Below are positions 21,550 through 34,642 of a DNA stretch of 64,000 bases, piece by piece (positions within the stretch are counted from its first letter, which is position 1; every line of letters starts with the position of its first letter). The stretch lies in contig CADCXD010000001.1 in NCBI GenBank assembly GCA_902806575.1, forward strand, positions 3,100,001 through 3,164,000, read 5' to 3'. This DNA comes from Jackrogersella multiformis. Taxonomy: Eukaryota > Ascomycota > Sordariomycetes > Xylariales > Hypoxylaceae. Position numbers and translations under genes: made by a program. Below the pieces are notes generated by a model. The model ran no database searches and was not told the DNA's origin. It saw only the letters and a list, made by a program, of their open reading frames with translations.

Positions 21550-24500
21550 TCGTGTGTGCGAGTATGTAACTATTGTTTATATCAGATTTTACATTTTACA
21601 TAAGTTGCCTTCATCATGGATACATGTTATTGAGGCTTACTGTAAGATGATACGGTGTATCAGCACTGCGTGAAAATTTCAGGACTCCAGCAGGAATTTA
21701 CACATAGTAGAGTTTATATCGATACTTGTTGCTCGGCACTAATCGCGGAACATATTGATATTTTTGAAGTCGAGTCACTTACTCCTGAAGTACTACTAGC
21801 ACTGGCTAGTAACGAACTCGTTGTTAGCCATGGACAGTCAAATAAAGTTACGTAGGTACATATCACATTTAAGGAATAGATGTAGCATGGATGGCTTACA
21901 CAAGCTCAGTCATCACGTGACACCCCACTACTTATGTACCTACCTAGCCTAGGTAGTTTATGCAACTTTTTCCTTTTTCTCTTTCGGTGGAATCATTAAC
22001 CTTGTCATCACGATATCCCTATCGACAAAATTTTAAAAATTTCAGCTACTTTATTCTGTCCGACCTAGTCCGACCCGACCTCGTGTCTTGAGCATTCGAG
22101 CCGTCTGTTGAAAGTGCAATCGATAAGACTAAAAATGTTTTTGGTTCGACCCTGTCCGTGTAATCGGGCCGGCCGACGCGACCCCTCGTGAAAATGTAAG
22201 ACTTGGACGGGATCCGTTCCGCAAAGAGGAGGTTGTTGCTAACAGCTGCAGCAGGGATCGGACTGATGCCGGGGTACATGAGCGCACATATGGGTATGGG
22301 TATGTATAATGTACCTACCTAATAGTAGCAGCCTTTACTATGAGGTAGTACGAGGCATTCTTCTTTTCTCTTCCAGTCTCCCAATTGGCTCACGGAGCCA
22401 AGACAACGCCGTTCTAGAAGGGTCATACATCGTTGCCCTCGTCTGCCCATCTGGTCGGGTTACCTCCACACAAGGTTGGCCCCTTCGGTGTGCTAGAGCG
22501 TGTGTGATGGCGCCGCAGAGCTAACATCTAGAGAGTTTCTAATTGCTGCACAATGTCACGCTATCTGCTTCCAGAGAACTCGCCCGAATGATCGCTGGCC
22601 GCTCAGATGTTGTTCGTAGTCTTTGCGTCGTCCATGCCCCCGGTACACGCCCAGGAATTTCAAGCCTTCAAGTTTCCCTAACCCTGAGGTTTCCCCCCTT
22701 AGTTGTTGGTCCTAATATGGCACGTACTTCAACGCCTGGGGTTACTACCAGGCTTTCTGAATTCCAACCCTGGAGCTCAAGGATAACAGCTATTTCGCAT
22801 TGAGACATGGAAGGCATCCGATACAATAAACTGGACTGTTGTGATATGCTATTAGTCTCCCCATGGCCTGTGGTCTGTTAGCCTTGCGTCGTTGAGGTGG
22901 TTGGAGATCGCCGCCGGATGTCACTACTCCAAAGCCCGCTTCTTGATTTTTACTAAGACAATGTCTTATCAGAGGCGAATCCCTGGCGAATTGGGTATCA
23001 ACCCGCGAGTTCGGTTGCCAGATCCGAAGAGAATGACAATGCCCCACGTAAGTTGCATTCAGATGTGGTTTCACAATCCTGAAGACCGCCCCGGCAGACA
23101 GGAAGGCCGAGCGGACGAACGACAGATCGTTGGAGATATCTGTGAACTTAAGAGCGCTACCTCTTGATATGGTTACCGATCTACCTAGCAGAATACTCGT
23201 CTCAGATAAGCTTAATGCAACTAGAGTTATTCGACTGTCGTTATATCTCAGGTGTCTTGAAGTAGAAGATAAAACTTGATATGGAGCTAGTTTAAATTCC
23301 AAATTCTTTCTGGAACCCACTTAGTGTTGGCGGAGTTTGAAGGCATGCGACGACTGACTCCTTTCATGCGCTGGGGATACTATCAAGCCTACGATCACCA
23401 TCTGAGGTGCGCCAAGGTGGTAACTACATACCAACTGGACCCTGATCTCCTTAAGTAGGTAGGTAGAGATGGTTTATTAAGTGAAAATAGCTTATCAACT
23501 ATTGGTATCGCCAAGTACCGATATCACACGAAGTGGATGGTGTTGATATCTCATACTTGGTATAACTTGCGCTATCTGGATACAGTATGGTGTTCGTGAT
23601 ATTCTGAGGCTAATACTCGCTAATGGCTTCTAGAAATATTTAAGGCGTGTTTAGCTCGATGGATATTGAGATCCGGTCCTTCGCCGAGCATATTACCTGT
23701 ACTATATTAAGTGTGGTTTTTAGGAACGTTGGGATTCTCGAAATACCTTAGGTACCTAGAAAAGGTAGGGTTGAAGTCATGCAAGACTACTATGTAAGTA
23801 GACGAAAACATTACGTATGTATAATCCACACACTGATTTTAATGAAATTTTGTACACAATTGGTGGTAACATCAACTAATATGAAACTTGTTGAACGTGA
23901 TAAACTGCAGTGATGTGGTAGCAATGAAGCTTAATGCGACGCGACGGGTGTAAATTGATGATAATACCTACCTACTTGGGTAGTTAGGAGAAGGACATCT
24001 CAATCCAATCCGGAGATGGAGTGGTCCTCGACGCATGCAACATACGCATGCAGTGTTACGAAGTTAGGCAACGAGGTCCTATCCTATTCTATTTAATTCA
24101 TCCAGAGACTAGCTAGGTAGGGGTAGGTAGTTATTAGCAGTTCTGACGACAGCTTCTACTTAGCATTGATGAAGTCTTAGAGAGTGGGATCTGATCTCCA
24201 TACCAAACCATCCGACGATATGGAGGGATGTGACGGGATGAGATATAAATAGTATCCCTTACCGAGTTCCACACGCACGAAAGAGTTTTCATACAATTAT
24301 GTCAGCTTCGTGCGAGAGTGGTGGGATCGCAGGTTCATCTCGCGGCGGCGGGCTCTGTGTGGTATTGTATACCGTGCAACAGTTGACGGAATCGAAAAAA
24401 AGGGTTCAACAATACATAGTCTATACGTGGTATTTCGATTTCGTACCTTTTACTGAAACAGCTTCGGCATCATTTCTTCTTGACTACTACTCGAGCGATG

Positions 24501-26261
24501 TTGGGGTGGGATCCCGAATTAGGAATGTCAATATCTTCTAGAAGACTACTTCTTCCGATCTGGCTCGGTCCGAAGCTAATAGCAGTTACGATGATACGGC
24601 GGAGTTGACGACCCCCCCCCCATTGGAATACGTAATCGCCGCCGACGTCTGTTCTTTTGTTTCCAGGCACTTGGGAATCCCAATGCATGCGTAAACCATG
24701 CCTTTTCGGTCCATGCCGTGACGGCCAGTTTCGAAGCATAAGTTGTGTCACGCATCGGCCAGGGATGGACATGATATTCCCGAGATTGAGAATAATCGCT
24801 CACTGCGGGCAGCTGTGCGGGATAGGTATCTCTCTTCGGAAAAGGGGGCTGACAATTCTAAGTATTGTAACGGCCGTGAGCAGAACCCGCGTGGCGTCCT
24901 GGGTTTGCCAATACCCAGCCTGGTCACACCTCGACCTGGTGCCTGAGGTTTTTATAGGCTACCCTTACATAGTATTGCTTGTGAGGCTCCCCGTAACGAG
25001 GCACCTCCGGCTCCGGATGTCAAAGTGGCGTTGTGATAGGTGTTCATTATTATTACCTTCCGTTACGATGGCTTCCTTGAAGACCAAGACGCCATAATAT
25101 GACGCGTTCCGTATCGAGATCGAGCTCCGATAGGCAGGGGGACTTGGAAAGTGGATGATGTTTCTTTCACTAGGTATTAATACTATTTAGATTTGACACG
25201 ATGTTATTATATACCTAATTGAACTTTTTAGTCATATTAAACTTGCGCGTATATATTAACCCTTGCGTAGTGTCGACAAATTATTTTCTGGGCAACGATG
25301 AGCGGACAATAATTTGACAGCCGATTATGTTTAGCTTCATATCGTCGCTATGAATCCGCAATGCTAGCGGGGGTGGATCCGATTAACACATTTCCGGGTT
25401 GTAGTTTATCCATAGGTGGTTTCTTCGGAACCTATGTAGAAGCTAATGGTGACGCGTTCTTTGTAGTCGTTAACCTAGACTCCGTATTTGTTCCATGTGT
25501 GGTTAAAGCATAATACCTATATCTATTAAAATTTTATTTTTTTACCTTACCAGACTACCTAGGTACCTAGCAGCCTACTATGTAGTGTAGTAGACCCATC
25601 TTACCCCTGGACGTACCCTGGGTTCATGTATTGATAGGCGAGGGAGCGGGAGAGTGGGACGGCGGGGAATAAAGTCGTAAGGCCAAATCTAGGAACTTAG
25701 TAGGAAGGTAGGTACCTGTTTCCGTCCAATGCAGGTAGCGGACGGGGATCTGAGACCTGCAGGAGCGAGACGGACGGGCAGCAGGGACGGGGCAGGGCGG
25801 GCAGGACGGGCCAGTAAAATTGCGCCGCTGATGATTTAAATCGTGAGAGGCCGACCATTTCTAAATTCTCTCGGTGGCGTCAAGAACCAACATGATGAAA
25901 TGCTCTTCTAACTGGCTGTAATAGTTAACGGATTGCCGCCTCCCCTATTCTATTGAATTAATTGAGAAACCGCATCACAATCACATCCCATTCTTACAAT
26001 ATTCGAGCACGAATGGCTACACGACCAACACGACTAGGACTTTCAGCTGGCTTGGTAGTGCAATGTTATTACATACTTCCAAGCTTCTTCTCAGTAAATA
26101 TTATGTGGTCAATACCTGTAGTGTAAACACATAATATGTTAGGTACTACCTGGGTCTGTCTCCCTTTCTCCCGACTGGGTTATGCTTGTGGAAGGTTGCA
26201 GGCTGCAAGGGCGGACGTTCTCCGCGCAGCTAACTACTTCTTGAGGTAAACTTGGCCGGCA

Positions 26262-26291
26262 TTGGGAAAATTGGGAAAATTGGGGAAAATT
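26262..26291. repeat. Short tandem repeat TTGGGAAAA x3
   Basis: Three copies of TTGGGAAAA, the last with one extra G, in gene-free DNA. Confidence 0.75.
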
Positions 26292-27893
26292 CTAACCGAC
26301 TGTCGGGTCGTTTCCGCACGATGTTCATATGATGAGCAATATGAGAGCGCCCGATCCGATGAAAGCTACGCGGTCCAAGAGTTCGACAGGGCTGAGACAT
26401 ATGTATGTATGCATGTATGTGGTGTATTCTCAAGGGCTGGCTCCAAGGTTACAATATCCAGAACATCGAGGCTTCTTCGCTTGGGATCAACCGACCATAT
26501 GGTACGCTTTTGTTTAGCGTCTACCCAATTTTGTCTTATTATATACCTACGTAGTATGTATTTTCGCCACCCCTGGCGAAACGTGAAAGCAAGACATCGT
26601 GTCGGTACTTGTGTTTTCTAGCCTCATGTTAGCATACACACTACTATGTAGCATGCCTTTTCGTGTCTCCTCTGTGTTCTCTATGTTGGTGGCGATGGCT
26701 TCGAACTCGAAAGCCAACCATACAGAGCACATGGGATGAATTAGGCCTTTCAGCTAATCGCATATCAGCAAAGGCGTCCTCCCTTTTTTCGATTCCCGCT
26801 TGCGTAAAGTAATTGATTCAATACTAGGTATCTAGACTATGCAGTGTCAATCCGACTATCACACTGCATTTTAGGCTGTCTTTGGAGAGCCTGTCCGTAC
26901 CTGCAGGACCTGCAGGACTAGATTTAGATGGAGGCGTTATGATAGACGTTCCATCGGTAACAGCAGTATATAAGTAGGGAACATGGAGTAGCAGAGTACC
27001 TAAACAAGCAGGCAAGTATTAAGTTCAAATTTTGTTGAGCTTCTTGGCCATTGGAACCTGGCCGTCGTATTGTAATTATACTGCTATCGGATTGGAGTTT
27101 CTATTCTCTCCCCTCTCACTCTTACTCTCACGCTCTCCTCCCCCCCTACCCCCCTCCCCGGCCTTGAAGCGATGTCTCACTATCAGCACGCGGGATAAGA
27201 TAGCTGCATGCCCCAGGTGCTAGACAAGGATGTTGCAGGCATTAGCACCGCGCGAAACCGATTTAAGAATTGTTACCAGGTACTAGAATAAAAAAAGGTC
27301 TAAATTAGGACGACCGTAAGTAGACTAAGTAAACCGTGAATATGTAATAAGTTAACATTGTAAACAGCCTGATAGGTATATTTAACCTTGCGGATTCGGG
27401 CCGCTGCTGACCGGTACCTCATTACGCACATTATGTAAGCACTTGCTTTATTATAAAAAGGAAAGAAAATAAATTGTATTACTATGCATGACATGCAGAT
27501 AAGAATCCTTTAAGCTTTTCATCGTGATGGAGGAATTTGTCCCGTAAGAAAGAAAATGCGGTACGGTATGGTACCTAGGTACCTTAGCCAGCTAGCCTAG
27601 GTGCCCATATGTAAAGCATTTTCAAATTTACTGCAGGTGTGAGCGTGTATGTATGTCAACTTCCCTCAGAGTTTCGTCCACTTGCCCAATCCTATTACGC
27701 CCCACCATCGGGAACTTGCATGGATCCTCGCAGCCACAGTAAACCGACTGGACATCCATGAATGTTTCTACGAAGTTATGCAACCTACCTAGGTAGCTAC
27801 CTAGTGTACATCATACTATGTACACCAAGTTAGGTAGAAGCATCGCTCTCGATAGGCCACAGGATTTTGCATTTTCCAACTCCACTAAGCACT

Positions 27894-27952
27894 TATGTAG
27901 GTACCTACCTAAGTACCTAGGTAGGTAGGTACATGTTCGCCTAGGTATGAGG
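27894..27952. repeat. Cluster of ACCTAGGT/ACCTACCT units
   Basis: Tandem TAGGTACCTACCTAAGTACC-type units followed by CTAGGTAGGTAGGT, part of the dispersed palindromic family. Confidence 0.7.
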
Positions 27953-29818
27953 TAGTGTATTGAAACCCCTTTTCCCTTATTTATCCACTTTACTTCTGTA
28001 GAATCTTCAATAAAGATTTAGTTAAATATTTTATACCTGAAATTTATTTTAAAGGTACGAATCTGTGATCATGATGCTTTTTAAAGCATTAGTATCTCTA
28101 TTTTTTCATTAAAATTTCAAGGTACCCAGGTTTGATTATCATCAGGCTCCAAGGTTGTATCTTCTCATCTGAATCTAGGTAGTGATCAAAATACTTCGGA
28201 TACGCGACGGCCAATGAGCCAGCGCGTCCGAGCAACTCTTTTCTCTTTTCTCTTTTCTCTTTCTCTATTTTACAATTCGCCAATCGCCAATCTTGCCAAT
28301 TCTTGCTAGTCATCAAATGACCGAAGCAAATTAACCTACAGTAGTCGAAACGGAGACGACTTAACCGAGTCTAGTCCTCCAACGGCCAAGCAGATACCTT
28401 TTCTACACTAGGCCGACAAGGAACAGCTCTCTGGAATCGTAGTGGACCTTACTACCTACATACCTAGCTACCTGGTAGGTAGATGGTAGTAGTAGGAAGT
28501 AATATGTATGGGTGACAGATGTAGGTATGGATGGTATGGATGTACTACTAATAGTACGTACAAGAGACTCACCCCCCAATCTCTATGCGCAACGCAGGAC
28601 TGGTGAGACTTGGCAGATGGCGAAAACTAGACCCATTCAGACGATTGGCGTGAGGTACGTCAGGGAGAGAGTAACTCCCAGGGGTTATTCGTGCCTCGCC
28701 TGTCGTTTTCTGTCTGGTATGTACATACCACTATTACTACCGTACCACGATAGAGTCTTTTCTATTAGCACCTGCACTACTTACACACAAAGTTGGCCTT
28801 ATGACTTAATGGACACTGCGCTTTAATTAGCTAAGCGGGTAGTAATTAGCTACCTAGAGTACCAATGTATGATCTTTTCGGGATTTTATATATACGCATA
28901 TATACCATTACAAGAATAACGTAACTTCCAAATCATTCTATTAGTAAGGTATATCGTTTTCTATGGGATAGCTACCCTCTAAACGATGTAGAAAGCTAAT
29001 TGCTGCCCCTTTTGTTAATTAAAGCGTAGTGTCCGCTAGGGCACAAGGCGAACTTTGTATGTACTATTAGCAAGTGCTACCTAGGTAGTACTAGGGTTGG
29101 ATCCTATCGAGTATCCGCTTCCCCAAGCCCCTGGTTCATGCTGTCAATTGGGTACCAAAGTCGAGACCCCCCCAACTCTTTACTAGGACCCATGTATAGT
29201 AACATACTACATAGCATGTACTGACGCACCTCACCTAAATATCCTCCCCTCCTGCCGTCCTTGTCTATTCGTGTGTTTCTTGTCTTTTTGCTTTCTCGTA
29301 CATGCTTCTCCGTTGATGTCCTAGCCCCTGCCTACGATTCATGTATATGGGAATTGCCTCACTTACATGAGATTTGGGGGTCATGAAATATCAAATGCCA
29401 CCGAGCTATTAACCCTCTGCGCATAAGGAGTATACGCTATCCGTCGCCTATCGGTTTTGGTCCGAAGTGATTATACGACGATCATCTCATCTCTATGTTT
29501 TTAGGCCAACATAATTCTACTCGATAGGATCCGTGGATTTTGAAATCTATCGAGTACATGCGAATCCGTTAATAGTAACGCACTCACGACATCCCTCCTT
29601 TCTGTTCAGCTTAGCGCAACTCCGGCTGCTTTGCGTGATTCCCCGGCTCCGGATTCCATCATCCCGGGCTAAGTAGCGCGGTCGAAGCACTTTTAAGAAG
29701 TTGGCCATAAATATTCCACCGCGAAGTTGCTCAGTCGCGCGATTCCCCAATCGAGGATTAAAAATCAGCATCTCACCGAACTATCGAGCAGTTGGGGTCG
29801 ACTCATACGGACCTCAGC

Positions 29819-31598
29819 ATGGCGAACGAAACAATAGATGCATTGCGTGGCGGGTGCCCCTTGCCCTTTTTTAGCGAGGATATGTTCCCTACAATGGGAG
29901 GACGTAAGTTTTGGATCGATGTTGTCTCTAGCCTCTTCTAACCATCTTTTAGACGTCGAGGGTCGATTATGTGCCCCCTTTGGACGTTTAAGTTGTTGTA
30001 TTCCATGTCCTATGACGGACTGGGCTTACCCGGACACTTTCGAGACCGCAACAACTGCAGCAAATTGGGTCAATGTTATTGGCACGATCTGCTGTGCTTT
30101 CTTATTATTATCGTGGATTGTGCTTCCTGTAGAGAAGACGCATCGCCATTACCTGAGTATATGTCTCACGTGTGCTGTTTGTCTAATGAATGTGAGTATA
30201 CGTGTTTGGGGACATATAACTCGAGCAGAGCCAGCTAACTCGTCACAGTTTGGCTTTATTATTCCATTAGCAGCCAAGCCAGACCAATGTTATAACGAGA
30301 TCACTCCAAACGGGATGGACACAAGCTCGGTATGCGCGGCTTCGGGTGCTTTCTTACTCGCTGGCGGCTGGGCTGGTGTCATGTGGGTTTTCCTGAGGGC
30401 GCTCTCTCTGCATCTCCAGATCTGTTGGCAGCTAGTCGTGGGCCGGAACTACATGTGGTTTTCTCAATTGCTTGGCTGGGGAATACCTATTGTCGGCCTG
30501 ACCATTCTCCTTGTCTTCAGCGGAGTTTCTTTCCGATTCGGCGCGACATGTCATATCAACCACGAGAACAGCTTGGCCGATTTCTGGATTCCGCTTTTGG
30601 TCTTCGCGGGACTCACCGTCATCATACAATTCGCCACCTTCGGATATTGTATCAAGGTCTATCTCGCCTCGCTGACAGACAACAGCACTTCGACTGAGGG
30701 TTCCGGAATGCCTTCGTACTCTAATAGCATCCGCACTATGACCCCCCGCCAGGCATACCGACGAATTCGACGTGTCGTCCAACTCCAATGGCGTGGCATT
30801 GTCATCGTATTGATTATCATTGCTGATGTCATCTTCTTTGCTGTTATGTTCGTCTTCCTGGACAACACCGTGGAATCGATTAAAGAAGATCCAACCAAGG
30901 CGCTCTCGTGGGCAGCTTGTCTCTTCACGGCCAAGGGTGATAAGAACCAATGTCTAGATCAAGCCAAAGATTTGGTTGTTAGTCTACCGACTATCACGGC
31001 GGTCTTGATACTATTAGCAGTAAGTAGCTATATATTGGGATCAAGAGGACTGTATAGTTAACATTGGATACAGATGAATGGCCTTTGGCTACTCTTACTA
31101 CTCGGTCGCTGGTCGATGGTTACCGGCTGGGCCGACTTGTTCGCATCGGTCACTGGCATACGTACAAAAAAAGAATTTGTGTCTGTAGACGCTCGAACAG
31201 AAATTAAGCAGGACTCTCGGTCATATGAAATGTTGTCTCGCGACTCCGGGAAAACAGATACGATGCTGACGCCACTTAGTGCGACAATGTCGCCCACCAC
31301 CCGAGGCGGACGCCAGACCCCTGATTACTTTGGACAAACGGTACGATACCAACCACATCAACGATCCTTCTCCTCGCCCCGACCGCCACAGCAGCTTCGC
31401 TGGGACACGGAGGAAGGACACGGCGAGTCTTATCCCCTACCGACAATGCCGCCATCGCGAACCTACGACTACGAGGGCATGAACCCATTGGCGATGAACA
31501 GGATAGAAAAAGATGAGGAATCGCAATACCCGGCCCCGAGGTCGCAATATACCCAACCAGCAGCGCCCGATTATACTCGCGACCACGTATTCGTATAA
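29819..31598 (+). CDS. Seven-transmembrane receptor-like protein (Frizzled/cAMP-receptor-like fungal GPCR)
   Basis: Probable plasma-membrane G-protein-coupled receptor. Four exons: 29819-29903, 29953-30191, 30249-31019, 31074-31598; 539 aa. The first exon is needed: it supplies MANETIDALRGGCPLPFF, and the splice joins it to HVEGRLCAPFGRLSCCIPCP. This gives a Cys-rich extracellular N-terminus (GCPLPFF, RLCAP, SCCIPCPMTDWAYPD) typical of one fungal receptor group. Seven hydrophobic helices follow, starting with NVIGTICCAFLLLSWIVL and ending with the pair spanning the last splice (LILLA joined to MNGLWLLLLLG). An intracellular loop with RQAYRRIRRVVQLQWRG lies before TM6. The cytoplasmic tail (about 165 aa) is Pro/Ser/Tyr-rich. 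Intron 30192-30248 is 57 nt, in frame and stop-free; its GTGAGT, GCTAAC and CAG, and the TM2 it restores, argue it is a real intron. The ligand is unknown. Confidence 0.8.
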
Positions 31599-33307
31599 GA
31601 TTATTATTTGGGATTTTATTTTTATTTTTTATTGCGGGATATCCGCTCAACCATATATACACATACACACACATGTACATAGTGTACAAAAGCCTTTTTT
31701 TCATCTTAGCGTATCGAGGCGGCTCGGTACCCTAGTTAGATTTTATTTTCAGGCTTAAAGCGCGGCGTCCCGGGATTCGAAAGATTTTATATCGATAGGA
31801 ACCAGTCTTCACCTCGGCGAGAGACGTGGTCGATCATAGGGGTTAGGAAATGGTATGCTAAAAATACCGGATAACGAATTGGATGTGCTCAAAAGGAGGA
31901 ATATATTGGGAAAGGACGTCGGGACGAGGGGAGGCGAAAGCATCATTGCAAAATGAAATATTCGTAATGTGAATACAGACTCATGGAGGGTATAGGACGA
32001 GAAACCCACTAGCTAGCGCGTAGTGATGACGACGCCGGGCATCAAGTATCGCTACGAAAGCTGTGGGAGAATAAGGCTACTGCTACTAAGAGTTGCTGGT
32101 TTTCTACCTAACTTGGTCCATCGAGTTCGGATAGGCGGTATGTAATATATCTACCAGTCTAAATCAATAAAAAGGGGTAATCTACCGACTTGTATACTTT
32201 CATGCCTACCTACCTAGGTAGGTGCCTAAGCATGTCTCGTCCCTTGTGATAAAACTGTAGCTTTGTATATATGCATTGTCCTAGCTTGAGAGCTATAACA
32301 CTCGCCTGGTAGGTAGCTCTGCACTCTAAATCTGCAAAGCATAAATAATTGACGTCGAATTTGAACCTCCAGCTACCTCTTTAGGTACTAGGGGATTGCT
32401 AGGTAAGTTTTACCAAGCCGGCTATGCTTGGAAGATCGCCAATCATACCAACTTACAGGTATGCACAGGGGCACCTAAGTCTTTAACCGTGCCGCATCAA
32501 ATGCGACGTAATGACTTCGATTTACCTACCTAGCTGCCTGGTACATACCTACCTAGGTACCTAGGTAGGTATAACCATTTCTATATTTACTATATTATTA
32601 CTTCAACGGTCAGTCGGTTAAGGACCTAAAATGTGACTGACCTATTTTACCTTTTACAAAGATGTATTTAGTACCTAGGACGGGACAACGCCTACAGATT
32701 ACCCACCTGCAAGTTACCTACCTAGGTACCTAGACCTAAGCTACCTCCTAAAGGAGGCATCGGAACGAATGATGAGTAAGGTTACCTAGGTACCTAGGTA
32801 GGAACAAGACAGCTCACAGGTCACTCAGGAGTAGATACCTAAGATTATGTAATGTCAAATCTGGAGGGGTAATGCTCTGACCACTCATTGGGGAGTGGGG
32901 AGGAAAGTACGTACCGGTACATAGTAGGGTACACCCATCCAACGTCACTGCGTTTTAAGTAGTGTACCTTGGTACAAGAAGCTGACATGGATGATGGAAC
33001 TCTCTTCTCTATTTCTGAAGCTTCGAAGCTGACGAAATCATCTTCAACAACATCAATCTCTACTATCCAGCAACTTTACCCCCAAGGTAAATCGATGCCC
33101 ACATGTTAAAATGGGCTCCATGTTATCGTTATTTATAGCAATTGTAGTGTCTTGTTACGAATTACCAGACATCGGTATTCCTCAGCGCTATAACTAAAAT
33201 TCCCCTCTCGATCGCGATCCCGATCCCGATCCCGCCTCTCAAACCTCCTAGGTTAACCCGGTTGCTCTGATTTTTGGTTGGAAAATAATTAAAATTACAT
33301 ATAGAAC
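31599..33307. other. Intergenic region with palindrome clusters
   Basis: 3' region of the receptor gene and upstream region of the GH5 gene. No gene recognised. ACCTAGGT clusters at 32522-32572 and 32711-32805. A pyrimidine-rich stretch with CGATCCCGATCCCGATCCCG lies at about 33211-33232. Confidence 0.5.
32522..32572. repeat. Cluster of ACCTAGGT units
   Basis: ACCTACCTAG followed by overlapping ACCTAGGTACCTAGGTAGGT in noncoding DNA. Confidence 0.7.
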
Positions 33308-34642
33308 ATGTATTCCGTCCTCCTCTGTACCTTCCTCCTCCTTGGTGGTTATCTTCACTATTTATGGAAAGCCGAGGGCGCCCTCCACGAACCGTGGGTT
33401 CCGGATGTTGGTGACCGACTCTTCAGCCAGCGACCGCTACCTCCGTTTAGAGAATCGTCTAGTATAGCAACCTATACGCTTCCTCTACGAACCCGCGGCC
33501 GAGATGTCGTCGATGTTACTGGTCGCCGTTTCAAGCTTGCCAGTGTCAATTGGTACGGGGCCAGTGATGAACTCTTCATACCCGGAGGCCTCGAGGTTCA
33601 GCATCGCTCTGTCATCGCCGCCACCATCCGAATGCTGGGATTCAATAGCGTGCGCCTGCCCTACGCCGATGAGATGGTCATAAAGAATCCGCATATCCTC
33701 CCGCACCTCCTCACCGCCAATCCAGACCTCATGGGTATGCGTGCCCTCGATGTATTCCAAGCTGTCGTCGAGGCATTGACCGATGCCGGCATCGCTGTCA
33801 TTATAAATAATCATATCACAAGCGCGACATGGTGCTGCGGCGCCGATCCGTGCGATGCCGGCTGGGCCAATGATCACCTCGGGCCCTTATGTCCGGTGTC
33901 GCAGACCGAGGAGGACTGGATACGACACTGGGAAATGGTGATGGGCCGATTTGTGGATAACCCGAGAGTCATCGGCGCTGACCTCAGGAATGAGGTGCGC
34001 GGCGTATGGGGCACCATGTCGTGGAGTCGCTGGGCGACCGCTGCCGAAAAGTGCGGTAACAGGCTGCTAAAGATGAACGACGATTGGCTGATTATCGTCG
34101 GCGGGACCGAATCCGGGAACGACCTCACCAAGGTGCGTGAGCGCCCGGTGAAGCTCAATGTAGACAACCGGGTCGTGTACTCGGCGCACGTATACTCATG
34201 GTCCGGCTGGGGTAGCCGGGAAGGGCGGTACGCGAAGCGCAGCTACGCCTCCTTCATCCAGGCAATGAGGGATAACTGGGCGTATCTGGTAGAGGACGAC
34301 GAGGCGCCGGTCTGGGTAGGCGAGTTTGGCGCGCCGCATCAGCCTGGTACAGGCGATGCCAACTACTGGCAGAACCTGCTGCGATACCTGAAGCGGATCG
34401 ACGCCGACTTTGGGTACTGGGCCATCAACCCGCGCAAGCCTAAGGACAACGCGCCCGAGTCGTACTCGCTCGTCAAGGACGACTGGGTTACGCCTATTCT
34501 TGACTACCGCATGCGCGACATGCTGGAACTCATTGCCGGTTCGAGGGGCGACGGCGATGGCGATGGCGACGACGATGGAGATGGAAATGAGGAGAGTGAG
34601 AAAGCAATCGGTCATAAGAACTATAAAGAGCAAGACTTATAG
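33308..34642 (+). CDS. Glycoside hydrolase family 5-type enzyme with N-terminal anchor
   Basis: Predicted retaining beta-glycosidase (cellulase-like GH5, (beta/alpha)8 fold). Single exon, 444 aa. A hydrophobic N-terminus (VLLCTFLLLGGYLHYLW, residues 4-20) without an obvious cleavage site acts as a signal peptide or anchor. The catalytic domain covers about 55-405: LASVNWYGASDE, GFNSVRLPYADEM, AVIINNHITSATWCC. The probable acid/base Glu is E229 in LRNEVRG, where the family usually has NEP; the nucleophile is E339 in VWVGEFGAPH. WAINPRKP follows with the conserved Trp. The C-terminus is a Gly-Asp repeat (GDGDGDGDDDGDG) plus a polar tail, encoded by a GGCGAT-type repeat. Substrate could be a beta-glucan or a glycolipid; not decidable here. 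Confidence 0.85.
   Translation: MYSVLLCTFLLLGGYLHYLWKAEGALHEPWVPDVGDRLFSQRPLPPFRESSSIATYTLPLRTRGRDVVDVTGRRFKLASVNWYGASDELFIPGGLEVQHRSVIAATIRMLGFNSVRLPYADEMVIKNPHILPHLLTANPDLMGMRALDVFQAVVEALTDAGIAVIINNHITSATWCCGADPCDAGWANDHLGPLCPVSQTEEDWIRHWEMVMGRFVDNPRVIGADLRNEVRGVWGTMSWSRWATAAEKCGNRLLKMNDDWLIIVGGTESGNDLTKVRERPVKLNVDNRVVYSAHVYSWSGWGSREGRYAKRSYASFIQAMRDNWAYLVEDDEAPVWVGEFGAPHQPGTGDANYWQNLLRYLKRIDADFGYWAINPRKPKDNAPESYSLVKDDWVTPILDYRMRDMLELIAGSRGDGDGDGDDDGDGNEESEKAIGHKNYKEQDL

Larger units (their letters stand above)
21550..29818. other. Gene desert of more than 8 kb
   Basis: No gene can be supported. Frames of 90-176 codons at 22543-23320 and 24470-25097 lie in moderately GC-rich patches but match no family I know and have no good start or splice signals. 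They may be old decayed genes. The stretch also holds a GGGACGGG-type G-rich patch (25745-25815), a TTGGGAAAA repeat (26262-26291), a C-rich patch (27138-27162) and many ACCTAGGT motifs, densest at 27894-27952. Confidence 0.5.

Noticed and set aside
22790..23320. 176-codon minus-strand frame
   Set aside because: No family resemblance, no splice or promoter context; possibly a relic but not supportable as a gene.
24552..24561. CTTCCGATCT, identical to ten bases of a sequencing adapter
   Set aside because: A ten-base match is plausible by chance in 64 kb and the surrounding adapter bases do not match.
24657..25097. 146-codon plus-strand frame
   Set aside because: Composition unlike a protein (many Cys/Arg/Leu without pattern) and no recognised motif.
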